NCBI GenBank assembly: GCA_900555525.1
Contig: USLP01000023.1
Span: forward strand, 1-10,655
DNA length: 10,655 nucleotides
Direction of reading: 5' to 3'
Source: an uncultured Eubacteriales bacterium
Lineage (GTDB): Bacteria; Bacillota; Clostridia; UMGS1840
The notes beneath the pieces are model-generated. The model was given only the letters and a program-made list of their open reading frames with translations, made no database searches and was not told where the DNA came from. A program made the position numbers and the translations under genes. How positions within the stretch are numbered: the first letter of the stretch is position 1; each line of letters begins with the position of its first letter. Shown in pieces: positions 1 through 6,755 of the stretch.

Positions 1-1
1 G

Positions 2-1129
2 ATTACAATTTTAAACGCTCTGCCGTCGCTTTTCAGCTATTTTGTTCAGGCTAAATACAGGCTTTTGATGGAGGCGGACGGCAGAAAATATGTTATAAAT
101 AATGCGGAAACATTCTTGCAGCTTGCGGTAAGCGCAGGCAAAATACTTGTTCTTCTTTTGACGGACAGCATCGTGCTTATTCAGCTTGTATACTGTGTTT
201 TTGCAATTATTGAAATGGCATACCTATATATATATGCGAAAAAAAGATATACATGGCTTAACTTAAACGAAAAACCCGATTATAAGGCGATTTCGCAGAA
301 AGAGTCGGTTTTGGTGCATCAGATTTCGGGAATGGTGTTTAACAATACGGATATAATTCTGCTTTCCGTGCTGTGCGACTTTAAGGTTGTGAGCGTTTAT
401 TCTATCTATAATATTTTCTTTTCGCAGGTGCAGAACTTTTTGACAAATATAATATCGGGTTTCAGCTTTGCGCTGGGACAGATTTTTCATGCGGACAGAG
501 AAAAGTTCCTAAAGCTTTACAGCGTTTACGAAACGTTTTATATTATGACAACATTCTTTATATATACGCTTATGGCGGTGTTTCTGCTTCCGCTCATACA
601 GATATATACGGGCGGAATAAATGACGCACAGTATACAAACGCACTTCTTTTGTTCCTCTTTGCCGTTATGAATATGCTCGCAAACGGAAAATTGCCGTCA
701 AATCATGTTATCGAATATTCGGGAAAATTCCGTGAAACACGCACGCACGCAATTATAGAAATGGTTGTAAACATTACCGTTTCGGTGTTCGCAATTATAA
801 AATGGGGCATATGCGGTGCGCTTATGGGTACGGCGGCTGCTCTCGTTGTAAGGAGCATACAGACGGTTTATTATGCGAATAAAAAGGTTTTAAAAAGAAG
901 TATGCTCGAAACATATAAGCTGTGGCTTATAAATTCGGCGGTTTTCGCATTTGTTATGATTTTGTTTTTTACCGATACGTTCTGCGGTCTTTCATTCGGA
1001 CAGCTTCTTATACAAGGTATAATTCATTCCATTTGGATTTTCGCTTTGTATATCGGCATGAATTTTCTGTTCCGAAGAAACGCTTTTAAAACGGCTTTAA
1101 AATTAATACGAAAGGAAGAAACGCTGTGA
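2..1129 (+). CDS. Wzx-like polysaccharide flippase, 3' part (5' end outside window)
   Basis: The reading frame is open from base 2, so the gene begins upstream; the ATG at 65 is internal. About 375 residues are visible against the usual 450-510 for Wzx/MOP flippases, so roughly the N-terminal quarter is missing. The visible part is a polytopic membrane protein with many hydrophobic segments separated by short charged loops. Stretches such as SYFVQAKYRLLMEADGRKYV and the later LLLFLFAVMNMLANGKLPSN fit the MOP/polysaccharide-synthase family (established family knowledge, recognised by eye). The expected role is moving undecaprenyl-diphosphate-linked repeat units across the membrane. The stop codon overlaps the GTG start of the next gene by 4 bp (GTGA), which suggests translational coupling. 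Substrate cannot be predicted from sequence. Confidence 0.85.
   Translation: MTILNALPSLFSYFVQAKYRLLMEADGRKYVINNAETFLQLAVSAGKILVLLLTDSIVLIQLVYCVFAIIEMAYLYIYAKKRYTWLNLNEKPDYKAISQKESVLVHQISGMVFNNTDIILLSVLCDFKVVSVYSIYNIFFSQVQNFLTNIISGFSFALGQIFHADREKFLKLYSVYETFYIMTTFFIYTLMAVFLLPLIQIYTGGINDAQYTNALLLFLFAVMNMLANGKLPSNHVIEYSGKFRETRTHAIIEMVVNITVSVFAIIKWGICGALMGTAAALVVRSIQTVYYANKKVLKRSMLETYKLWLINSAVFAFVMILFFTDTFCGLSFGQLLIQGIIHSIWIFALYIGMNFLFRRNAFKTALKLIRKEETL
1111..1117 (+). promoter_or_regulatory. Ribosome binding site for the GTG start at 1126
   Basis: AAAGGAA lies a few bases before GTG 1126, inside the end of the flippase gene. With the conserved PKIIHYCWFGG translation it fixes the true start of the sugar transferase at 1126 rather than 1232, which has no such site. 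Confidence 0.6.
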
Positions 1130-1900
1130 GTGTTCCGAAGATAATTCATTATTGCTGGTTCGGCGGCGGAAAAATGCCTCGTATATCCGAAAAGTGCATA
1201 AAAAGCTGGGAAAAATACGGCGGATCACGTAGTGACGGAAAACGGCGTGGAAAAATACGGCGGCGATTTTGAAATAATGCGCCATGACGAAAGCAATTTC
1301 GATTTTATGGAAAACCGTTATGTGCGTGAAGCGTATGAGGCGAAAAAATGGGCGTTTGTAAGCGATTATGTGCGCCTTAAGGCGGTTTATGAATACGGCG
1401 GAGTATATCTCGATACGGACGTTGAGCTTATAAAACCGCTTAAGCCTTTAATCGAAAACGGAGGATTTATGGGCTTTGAAAGAGAGAGCCTTATATCCAC
1501 TGGCTTGGGCTTTGCCGCCGAAAAAGGCAGTCCGCTTATAGGCGAGCTTCTCCGTGATTATGACGGTATACCCTTTATAAAACCCGACGGCACGTATGAT
1601 TTAACGCCGTGTCCCGACAGAAACACGCAGACGATTGCACGCTTGGGTATGGATATAACAAAACAAAATCAAACGTTTATGGGAATAAAATTTCTGCCCC
1701 AAGAGTATCTTTGCCCTATGGATTATTATACGGGAAAAACAAAAATAACAAAAAACACATATTCCATTCATCATTACACAGCCTCGTGGACAACCAAAAG
1801 AACAAAGCGGACAACGTTCATAAAGCGCATAATCGGCGTGAAAATGTACGATAAGCTTTACGGGCGGTTTCTTCATAAATGCAAATGGCTTGAATGGTAA
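1126..1900 (+). pseudogene. DxD-motif sugar transferase (GT32/Gly_transf_sug type), frame broken by 40-bp insertion
   Basis: The 5' part reads from GTG 1126 as MSVPKIIHYCWFGGGKMP, the typical start of capsular DxD glycosyltransferases. It runs to SWEKYGG, then goes out of frame and stops at 1270-1272 (48 residues). The remainder is in another frame to the stop at 1898-1900. It contains NFDFMENRYVREAYEAKKWA, the acceptor/nucleotide-sugar motif YLDTDVE (DxD at 1412-1420) and a His-containing C-terminal part (IHHYTASW). Removing the 40 bp between the two 15-bp repeats rejoins the halves exactly as SWEKYGG-DFEIMRHDESNF and gives a 244-residue protein, a normal size for the family. The GTG at 1232 could give a shorter product, but it would lack the conserved N-terminal PKIIHYCWFGG strand. 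The family uses a metal-bound nucleotide sugar at the cytoplasmic membrane face; donor and acceptor are unknown. It could be a true pseudogene or an assembly error. Confidence 0.8.
1209..1263 (+). repeat. 15-bp direct repeats bounding a 40-bp insertion
   Basis: The 15-mer GGAAAAATACGGCGG occurs at 1209-1223 and again at 1249-1263, offset by 40 bp. The 25 bp between the copies (1224-1248) are not seen elsewhere in the window and contain the small inverted repeat TCAC-GTA-GTGA. Forty is not a multiple of three, so the unit shifts the frame of the sugar transferase. Loss of one repeat plus the spacer restores the frame exactly. The arrangement fits an insertion reversible by slippage or recombination between the repeats, or a chimeric join in the assembly. 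Confidence 0.85.
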
Positions 1901-1925
1901 CTGATTTTTTGGGGGAGGAATTTAT

Positions 1926-2606
1926 ATGCCGTATATTGAACATACAAAGGTTGACGAAAAAACAAGAGAAAGACTGGAAGCTCTTTTGGAGGGGTCATAT
2001 GCGTCATATTGGAAGAAAAAACGTGCGTTTGACATATTTTTTGCGTCGCTTATACTGCTGTTTTTTATTCCGCTTATGATAGTTATTGCAATAGCAATAG
2101 TTATAGACGACCTGAGCGCAGGACCTTTTTATAAGCAAATAAGAGTCGGCAGGCACGGCAGAGAATTTTATATGTATAAATTCCGCACCATGCGTGCAGG
2201 TTCCGACAAAATCAAAACGAGCCTTGAAAACGAAAATGAGATGGACGGTCCCGTCTTCAAGATGAAAGACGACCCCAGAATAACAAGAGTCGGCAGATTT
2301 CTGCGAAAGGTTTCGCTGGACGAGCTTATGCAGTTTTTCAATGTTTTTAAGGGCGATATGACGATTGTGGGTCCTCGCCCTCCGCTCCCCGAAGAGGTCA
2401 GACACTATACGGATTATCAAAAGCTTCGGCTTATAGTTACTCCGGGGATAACTTGTACATGGCAGATTCATAAAAACCGCAACGACGTGCCTTTTTCCGA
2501 ATGGGTTGAAATGGATCTTGATTACATTCAGAACAGAACGTTCTGGGGCGACATAAAAATTATGCTTAAGACGCCTGTTGTAATGTTTTCCGCAACGGGC
2601 AGGTAA
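1926..2606 (+). CDS. Initiating phosphoglycosyl transferase (bacterial sugar transferase, PglC/WcaJ family)
   Basis: This 226-residue protein is the small (monotopic) form of the family, without the extra N-terminal membrane domain of WbaP/WcaJ. An amphipathic start is followed by KRAFDI (32-37) and one hydrophobic re-entrant helix (about 36-61, with P49 where the family has its helix-breaking Pro). Then come YKFRTMR (84-90), RKVSLDELMQF with the catalytic Asp-Glu pair D132-E133, and GPRPPLPEE (149-157). The usual LDELPQ reads LDELMQ here. In the family the Asp attacks the sugar nucleotide and transfers sugar-1-phosphate to undecaprenyl phosphate at the inner membrane leaflet, the first committed step of the repeat unit. 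A strong site, GGGGGAGGAA (1911-1920), fixes the ATG at 1926. The gene lies 25 bp after the broken sugar transferase and is followed by the only long gap in the window. Confidence 0.93.
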   Translation: MPYIEHTKVDEKTRERLEALLEGSYASYWKKKRAFDIFFASLILLFFIPLMIVIAIAIVIDDLSAGPFYKQIRVGRHGREFYMYKFRTMRAGSDKIKTSLENENEMDGPVFKMKDDPRITRVGRFLRKVSLDELMQFFNVFKGDMTIVGPRPPLPEEVRHYTDYQKLRLIVTPGITCTWQIHKNRNDVPFSEWVEMDLDYIQNRTFWGDIKIMLKTPVVMFSATGR

Positions 2607-2680
2607 AAAGTCTTTATAAAATCGCCCATAGCGCCGTTTTTTGTTCGGGGCGGTACAGAAGCGTACAGCACCGCTCACAA

Positions 2681-2708
2681 TAGGCATTAGGGACTCAAAC
2701 CCAATATG
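2681..2708 (+). repeat. Left terminal inverted repeat of the intergenic element
   Basis: Pairs with 2930-2957. The outer 11 bases, TAGGCATTAGG, are perfectly matched; over 28 bases the mismatches are at element positions 12, 15, 20 and 23. Confidence 0.8.
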
Positions 2709-2815
2709 CCTCTCTATTGTTAAATTCTCGTTTTTTCGGATTGTCAGTCTTGCAAGGCGACAGCCTTGCTTCGCCTTTACGCACCAAAAAAACAAAAATT
2801 TTCCTAATATAGAGG
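2709..2815. repeat. Inner imperfect inverted repeat (arm 1 of predicted junction) with apical hairpin
   Basis: Bases 2709-2739 are the imperfect reverse complement of 2784-2815, about 23 of 31 positions matching with one 1-base gap; the arms begin CCTCT and end in AGAGG. Inside the loop, GCAAGGC (2752-2758) pairs perfectly with GCCTTGC (2763-2769) around the 4-base loop GACA. A competing pairing, AAGGCGA (2754-2760) with TCGCCTT (2771-2777), is also possible. Confidence 0.6.
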
Positions 2816-2822
2816 TCGGAGA

Positions 2823-2929
2823 GTTTAAAAAGTGCAAATTTTTTGTAAGACAAGGAAAAAGCGCAGGCAATCCTTTGTGGATTAACGAGCATTTTGACGC
2901 AGTATTACGGAAAATTTGCCTTTTTAAAC
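2823..2929. repeat. Inner imperfect inverted repeat (arm 2 of predicted junction)
   Basis: Bases 2823-2851 pair with 2902-2929 with one bulged T and three mismatches. The core GTTTAAAAAG(T)GCAAATTTT is matched except for the bulge. The loop contains a small hairpin, AATCC (2869-2873) with GGATT (2879-2883). Confidence 0.7.
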
Positions 2930-2957
2930 CATATCGGATTTGTGTTCCTAATGCCTA
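2930..2957 (-). repeat. Right terminal inverted repeat of the intergenic element
   Basis: Reverse complement matches 2681-2708 at 24 of 28 positions and ends CCTAATGCCTA on the + strand. It directly adjoins the right arm of an inner inverted repeat (2902-2929), so the last 56 bases of the element all have pairing partners within it. Confidence 0.8.
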
Positions 2958-3015
2958 ACAACACTATAAACGATTTTCTTTCAGACTTGGACGTATAAAA
3001 AAAGGAAGTGTTATA

Positions 3016-4173
3016 ATGAAAGTGGCAATGATAGGTCATAAAACCGTGCCGTCAAGACGGGGCGGAATAGAAAAGGTGCTTACAACCTTATGCCCAATGC
3101 TTGTGAAAAGAGGAGTAAGCGTAACGTGCTATAACCGCTCGTCCGACAAAACCGAAAACGAGTATATCGGCACTGTAAAAGACAAAAATTATATGGGGGT
3201 ACGGCTCAAGACCGCCCCGACCCTGAAAATGAGGGGCATATCCGCAATGCTCGCCTCATATACGGCGGCAATATGCGCCGTGTTCTGCAATTATGATATT
3301 GTGCATTTTCATGCGGAGGGACCGTGTGCGGCTATGCGGATTGCAAAGCTTTTCGGGAAAAAATGCGTCGCTACGGTGCACGGACTTGACTGGCAGAGAG
3401 AAAAGTGGGGCAAAGGCTTTGCCTCAAAATATATAAAGCTGGGCGAAAAAACGCTTGTGAAATATGCGGACGAGGTAATCGTTCTGACAAAGAGCGCACA
3501 GGACTATTTCAAAGAAACGTATAATCGGGATACCGTAATTATCCCCAACGGAGCGGAAAAACCCGAAAAGAAAACAGCCGGTATAATAACGGAAAAATAC
3601 GGACTTAAAAAGGACGGGTATATCTGCGTTGTCGCACGTCTGACGGCGGAAAAGGGAATACATTATCTCATTGACGCATACAAAAAAACAAATACGGACA
3701 AAAAGCTTGTTATCGCAGGCGATACGAGCGATACGGACGATTATGTAAAAAAGCTTTATGCGCTTGCGGACGATAACAAAAACATAATTTTCACAGGCTT
3801 CATATCGGGCGATACGCTAAAGGAAATCTATTCAAACGCATATCTTATGTGTATTCCGTCCGACCTTGAGGGCATGGCTTTAACTCTGCTCGAGGCACTT
3901 TCGTACGGCAATGCGGTCTTATGCTCCGACATTCCCGAAAATAAATCGTGTGCGGAGGATAAGGCGGTATATTTCAAAAAGAGCGATACAGACGATTTGG
4001 CGGCTAAGCTTCAAATGCTGTGTGATGACGAAAATGCCGTAAACAAGCTTAAAAGCGAGAGCGCAGAATCTATACTCAAAAAATACAGCTGGGAAAAAAC
4101 CGCCGATATGACTTGCGGTTTATATAAAAAGCTTTTGGAAAGGAGCGGTAAGCATGGACGAAAAAATACGTGA
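3016..4173 (+). CDS. GT4-family glycosyltransferase
   Basis: At 385 residues this is a normal length for GT-B fold GT4 enzymes. The N-terminal domain starts MKVAMIGHKTVPSRRGGIEK, with the glycine-rich acceptor-side loop SRRGGIEKV (13-21). VHGLDWQREKWGKG (121-134) follows, a motif seen in the rhamnosyl- and related transferase branch. The C-terminal nucleotide-sugar domain has VVARLTAEKGIHYLI (205-219) and the EX7E motif, E285 and E293 in EGMALTLLE. The expected reaction is transfer of one sugar from a nucleotide donor to the lipid-linked repeat unit at the cytoplasmic membrane face; the sugar cannot be read from sequence. AAAGGAAG (about 3001-3008) supports ATG 3016. It is the first gene after the intergenic element, so it may begin a separate transcript. 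Its last 20 bases overlap the next gene. Confidence 0.92.
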   Translation: MKVAMIGHKTVPSRRGGIEKVLTTLCPMLVKRGVSVTCYNRSSDKTENEYIGTVKDKNYMGVRLKTAPTLKMRGISAMLASYTAAICAVFCNYDIVHFHAEGPCAAMRIAKLFGKKCVATVHGLDWQREKWGKGFASKYIKLGEKTLVKYADEVIVLTKSAQDYFKETYNRDTVIIPNGAEKPEKKTAGIITEKYGLKKDGYICVVARLTAEKGIHYLIDAYKKTNTDKKLVIAGDTSDTDDYVKKLYALADDNKNIIFTGFISGDTLKEIYSNAYLMCIPSDLEGMALTLLEALSYGNAVLCSDIPENKSCAEDKAVYFKKSDTDDLAAKLQMLCDDENAVNKLKSESAESILKKYSWEKTADMTCGLYKKLLERSGKHGRKNT

Positions 4174-5365
4174 AATAAAAGAACATCTTAAAGAAGTTAT
4201 GCCCGAAGATGTTTACGAAAAGTGGATTTCGGGCTTTGCCTTTGAAAGCATAGACAAGGAAAAAGCGGTTATCGGCTATTACGGCGAAGAACCGCTTAAA
4301 GAATTTAACAAAAAATACAAGCAGACTGTGTGGATGCATATCTGCACCGTTACAGGGTATATAAAAAAGCTTGAAATTTATGACAGAACGAAAAAAGCGC
4401 CGAAATCGGACGCTCCCAAAAAGAAAAAAAACGTAAGGGCGGCGGTGTGGTTTCTTTTGAGCCTTGTTTTCGCCGTGCTTGCGGTATGTGCGGCAATTAT
4501 GGGAACAAGCTATATTGTAAACAGGAATTTCCGCGAGACGTTTTACAGCGTCGGAAGCCTGCGGGCAAACAACGAAATACGCATTATAGAAATTTCCGAT
4601 TTGCACAGCAGTTCATACGGAAAAGACAATATAAAGCTGAAATCACGTATCGAAAAGCTTGAACCCGACATCATAATTTTCACGGGCGACTGCGTTGACC
4701 AAAAAAAAGGAACAACGGACAAAATCGTGTCGTTGGGAGAAACGGCGGCGAAAATCGCACCTGCGTATTATATCTATGGCAACAACGAGGCACAGCGGTT
4801 TTACGGCACAGCAATGTCGAAGGAATCGCTTGACAAAAAATACGGCTTTACCGATAATAATCGGGACGCAAGCGTTGTAACGAACTATGAGGACGAGCTT
4901 GAAAAGGCTTTGAACGCTGTCGGAGTAAAGGTTTTGAAAAACGAAAAGGACACGGTGAAAATAGGAGATACGACAGTCGATATATACGGCGTTATCACGT
5001 CAAACCCGTCGTCATTTTGGAATTATGCGGGCGAAAGCTTCAACGAGTATATTTATAACGATACGAACAATCTTAAAATCACGGCAATCCATGAGCCTAT
5101 CCTTTTCGAGGAGTTTGAAAACGACACATGGGGAAATCTGGCGGTAAGCTCGCATACGCACGGCGGCATGGTGAAAATCCCCAAGCTTGGCCCCTTGTAT
5201 ACGCATGAGGGCGGACTTTTCCCCGAAAGAAAGGGAGGCTATATATACGGCAGATACGACACGTCGGGAACACCGCTTATAGTAAGCGCAGGGCTTGAAA
5301 ACAACAGCATTTTCAGAATTAATAACCGCCCCGAGCTTGTTGTTATAGATATAAATAAATTTTAG
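4154..5365 (+). CDS. Membrane-anchored metallophosphoesterase with N-terminal DnaA_N-like domain
   Basis: The 403-residue protein has three parts. Residues 1-75 (KIREIKEHLKEVMPEDVYEK, W24, then IDKEKAVIGYYGEEPLKEFN) closely resemble DnaA domain I (DnaA_N), a small protein-protein interaction fold. A Lys-rich stretch (80-95) precedes one transmembrane helix (about 96-118), so by positive-inside logic the N terminus is cytoplasmic and the rest outside. Residues about 141-400 are a calcineurin-like phosphoesterase: SDLH (148-151, D149/H151), GDCVD (178-182), GNNE (209-212), HEP (H313) and SHTHGG (333-338). Compared with the usual GNHE and GHTHGG, the catalytic-acid His is Asn (N211) and the first Gly is Ser. 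The metal ligands otherwise look intact, so metal binding is likely while activity is uncertain. It starts inside the preceding GT4 gene (AGGAGCGG before ATG 4154), which suggests coupling. Substrate is unknown; a role at the outer membrane face in polysaccharide or lipid-carrier metabolism is only inferred. Confidence 0.85.
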   Translation: MDEKIREIKEHLKEVMPEDVYEKWISGFAFESIDKEKAVIGYYGEEPLKEFNKKYKQTVWMHICTVTGYIKKLEIYDRTKKAPKSDAPKKKKNVRAAVWFLLSLVFAVLAVCAAIMGTSYIVNRNFRETFYSVGSLRANNEIRIIEISDLHSSSYGKDNIKLKSRIEKLEPDIIIFTGDCVDQKKGTTDKIVSLGETAAKIAPAYYIYGNNEAQRFYGTAMSKESLDKKYGFTDNNRDASVVTNYEDELEKALNAVGVKVLKNEKDTVKIGDTTVDIYGVITSNPSSFWNYAGESFNEYIYNDTNNLKITAIHEPILFEEFENDTWGNLAVSSHTHGGMVKIPKLGPLYTHEGGLFPERKGGYIYGRYDTSGTPLIVSAGLENNSIFRINNRPELVVIDINKF

Positions 5366-5379
5366 AAAGGAAAGGAAAA

Positions 5380-6741
5380 ATGTTTGTTTCAATATTATAT
5401 AAGCTCCCCGCGGTTATAACGGCGGTTATACTTATAACAGGACTTTTTTGTATATATATCCGCACAAAAAACCTGCCTAAAAGCGAAATTACGGGGATTT
5501 TGAAGAATACGAAATATTTTAGCTTAAGAGTGCTTTCGGTTGCGGCTCTTTTGACTTTGCTTTTCGGAATTACAAGCTATCTTAAATCAAAAGAATCAAC
5601 CTATGCCGTGATAACGCTCAACTATTCCGAAGCGTCGCAGGCGCAGAATTCAAACGGCACACGCTACAATATGTCGGAGATAATAAGCGATGAGGTGATA
5701 AAGCGCGCGATAAAAAAGGGCGCATTCCCGAACGTAAGCGCCGCCGATTTGAAAAAATGCCTTTTTGTTGCTCCGAGCGTGCAGGGCGGAGTCGGAAACG
5801 AATCCGACTACCACATTTCAACGGAATTTAGCGTTTCGTATCATGCGTCGAGAAAGACAAGGCATTTGGATTCCGAAAATGTTATAAAGCTTATAGCAAG
5901 CTCATACAAAGAATATTATATCGAAAAATATACGGATAATTTCAAAATTGATACGGCGGAAGAAAAACCCGACTTCAAAAATGCGGAATATATGGATACG
6001 GTTTTGTATTTTGATAAGGAAGCGTCCGCAATTTTAAACTATTTATATATGATGGCGGAGAAAAGTCCCGGCTTTGTTACAAAAAGCAACAAAACCTTTA
6101 ATTCAATCGCAGGCGAGGTATATCAGTTTAAGGAAAAGCAGATAGACGGAAACTTAAAATCCCTGATTTTGCAAAACGGAATCGTGAGAGACAAAACGGG
6201 ATATATAGACAGGCTTTCGTATCAAAATACGAATACGGAATTTGACCGCAGAAAAAATGAAGCCTCGTTTAAGCTTTGCAACAGCGCAATCGCCATGTAT
6301 TCCGAGGAAATGACGAGAGTTGTTCTCGTTCCCACATGGGACGGAAGCGGAAAATACTATATGGGACGCACAAAGGTCGGCATAGACGAGCTTTCCGTAA
6401 AGGCGACGGAGTTCAGTAATCTTGTTGCCTCAAACGAAAAAGAAATCATGGACAACAACCTTATAATCGAAAAAATGCGCGCGTCATCGGGCAGCGAGGA
6501 TATAAAAAACCGTGCGGACGCTCTTATAGCCTCCGTTTCGGAAAGTATAAAGCGTTTTTCGGACGAAGCCGTTGCGGCAGGCAGAGAGTATTCAAATTAT
6601 AAAATGAATCAATGTATAGCGCTTAATATTTTGGGCAATTCGATTTTCGGTGTTTTAAAGAACGTTATAATTTTTGCGGTATTTTCTTATATTGCCGTTT
6701 TGGCTTTCGCAGTATCGAAGGCATTTGCGAAAAAAGAATAG
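5380..6741 (+). CDS. Wzz/PCP-like chain-length protein, no kinase domain
   Basis: This 453-residue protein has three hydrophobic segments (about 9-27, 47-66 and 425-447) and a large hydrophilic region of about 355 residues between the last two. Just after the second segment it reads ITLNYSEASQAQNSNGTRYN, then MSEIISDEVIKRAIKKG and LKKCLFVAPS. This is the layout of the Wzz/polysaccharide co-polymerase head (a beta strand, a 'select-interval' helix, then 'I.v.p'). Residues 227-281 (MAEKSPGF onward) align by eye with residues 202-256 of the next protein, so the two are paralogues. The C-terminal tail is only a few residues, so there is no cytoplasmic BY-kinase. The extra first helix is unusual for a PCP. 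GAAAGGAAAGGA supports ATG 5380, 14 bp after the previous stop. The likely role is setting polymer length together with Wzy; family placement is by pattern, not by search. Confidence 0.75.
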   Translation: MFVSILYKLPAVITAVILITGLFCIYIRTKNLPKSEITGILKNTKYFSLRVLSVAALLTLLFGITSYLKSKESTYAVITLNYSEASQAQNSNGTRYNMSEIISDEVIKRAIKKGAFPNVSAADLKKCLFVAPSVQGGVGNESDYHISTEFSVSYHASRKTRHLDSENVIKLIASSYKEYYIEKYTDNFKIDTAEEKPDFKNAEYMDTVLYFDKEASAILNYLYMMAEKSPGFVTKSNKTFNSIAGEVYQFKEKQIDGNLKSLILQNGIVRDKTGYIDRLSYQNTNTEFDRRKNEASFKLCNSAIAMYSEEMTRVVLVPTWDGSGKYYMGRTKVGIDELSVKATEFSNLVASNEKEIMDNNLIIEKMRASSGSEDIKNRADALIASVSESIKRFSDEAVAAGREYSNYKMNQCIALNILGNSIFGVLKNVIIFAVFSYIAVLAFAVSKAFAKKE

Positions 6742-6755
6742 AAAGGGGCGGTGTT

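Larger units (their letters stand above)
2681..2957. mobile_element. 277-bp MITE-like element with imperfect terminal inverted repeats
   Basis: The ends form a 28-bp inverted repeat: 2681-2708 against the reverse complement of 2930-2957, identical at 24 positions and beginning TAGGCATTAGG. ACAA flanks both sides (2677-2680 and 2958-2961), a possible 4-bp target duplication; the terminal TA could instead be a TA duplication. No transposase frame fits inside, so any movement would need an enzyme supplied elsewhere. Two further imperfect inverted repeats and two small hairpins lie inside, so either strand could fold as a three-way junction. Location in an intergenic gap of an otherwise tightly packed cluster fits a miniature inverted-repeat element. 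A structured non-coding RNA is the alternative. No family is assigned. Confidence 0.7.
2607..3015. other. 409-bp intergenic gap holding a MITE-like element
   Basis: No credible gene is present; open frames here on either strand lack recognisable protein features and ribosome binding sites. Bases 2607-2680 hold a T run (about 2635-2640) and a weak 7-bp hairpin with a G-T pair (2648-2654 with 2670-2676, 15-nt loop). The hairpin is not followed by a T run on either strand, so I do not call a terminator. Bases 2681-2957 are the palindromic element described separately. Bases 2958-3015 are AT-rich leader ending in the ribosome binding site AAAGGAAG of the next gene. Confidence 0.8.

Noticed and set aside
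1225..1235. TCACGTAGTGA inverted repeat as an operator or insertion-end signal.
   Set aside because: Only 4-bp arms, inside a coding region; expected by chance.
1609..1854. Open frames on both strands inside the sugar transferase.
   Set aside because: They overlap the conserved coding frame and have no independent start signals.
2620..2676. Rho-independent terminator after the phosphoglycosyl transferase gene.
   Set aside because: The T run at 2635-2640 has no stable stem before it, and the hairpin at 2648-2676 has no T run after it on either strand.
2004..2870. A 288-codon open frame on the minus strand.
   Set aside because: It lies antisense to the clear phosphoglycosyl transferase gene and runs into the palindromic element; it has no ribosome binding site or recognisable domain, and its composition is that of a shadow frame.
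2641..2958. A 105-codon plus-strand open frame, and a minus-strand one at 2695-2892, over the intergenic element.
   Set aside because: The sequence is explained by inverted repeats; there is no ribosome binding site, and the translations show no protein-like pattern.
2940..2970. Outward promoter from the right end of the element (TTGTGT with TATAAA at 2965-2970).
   Set aside because: The -35 match is poor (only TTG) and the spacer is 19 bp; not enough to call.
2987..3016. TTGGAC (2987-2992) and TATAAT (3011-3016) as a promoter for the GT4 gene.
   Set aside because: The TATAAT overlaps the start codon, so transcription would begin inside the gene, and the spacer is 19 bp; the ribosome binding site upstream would be left out of the transcript.
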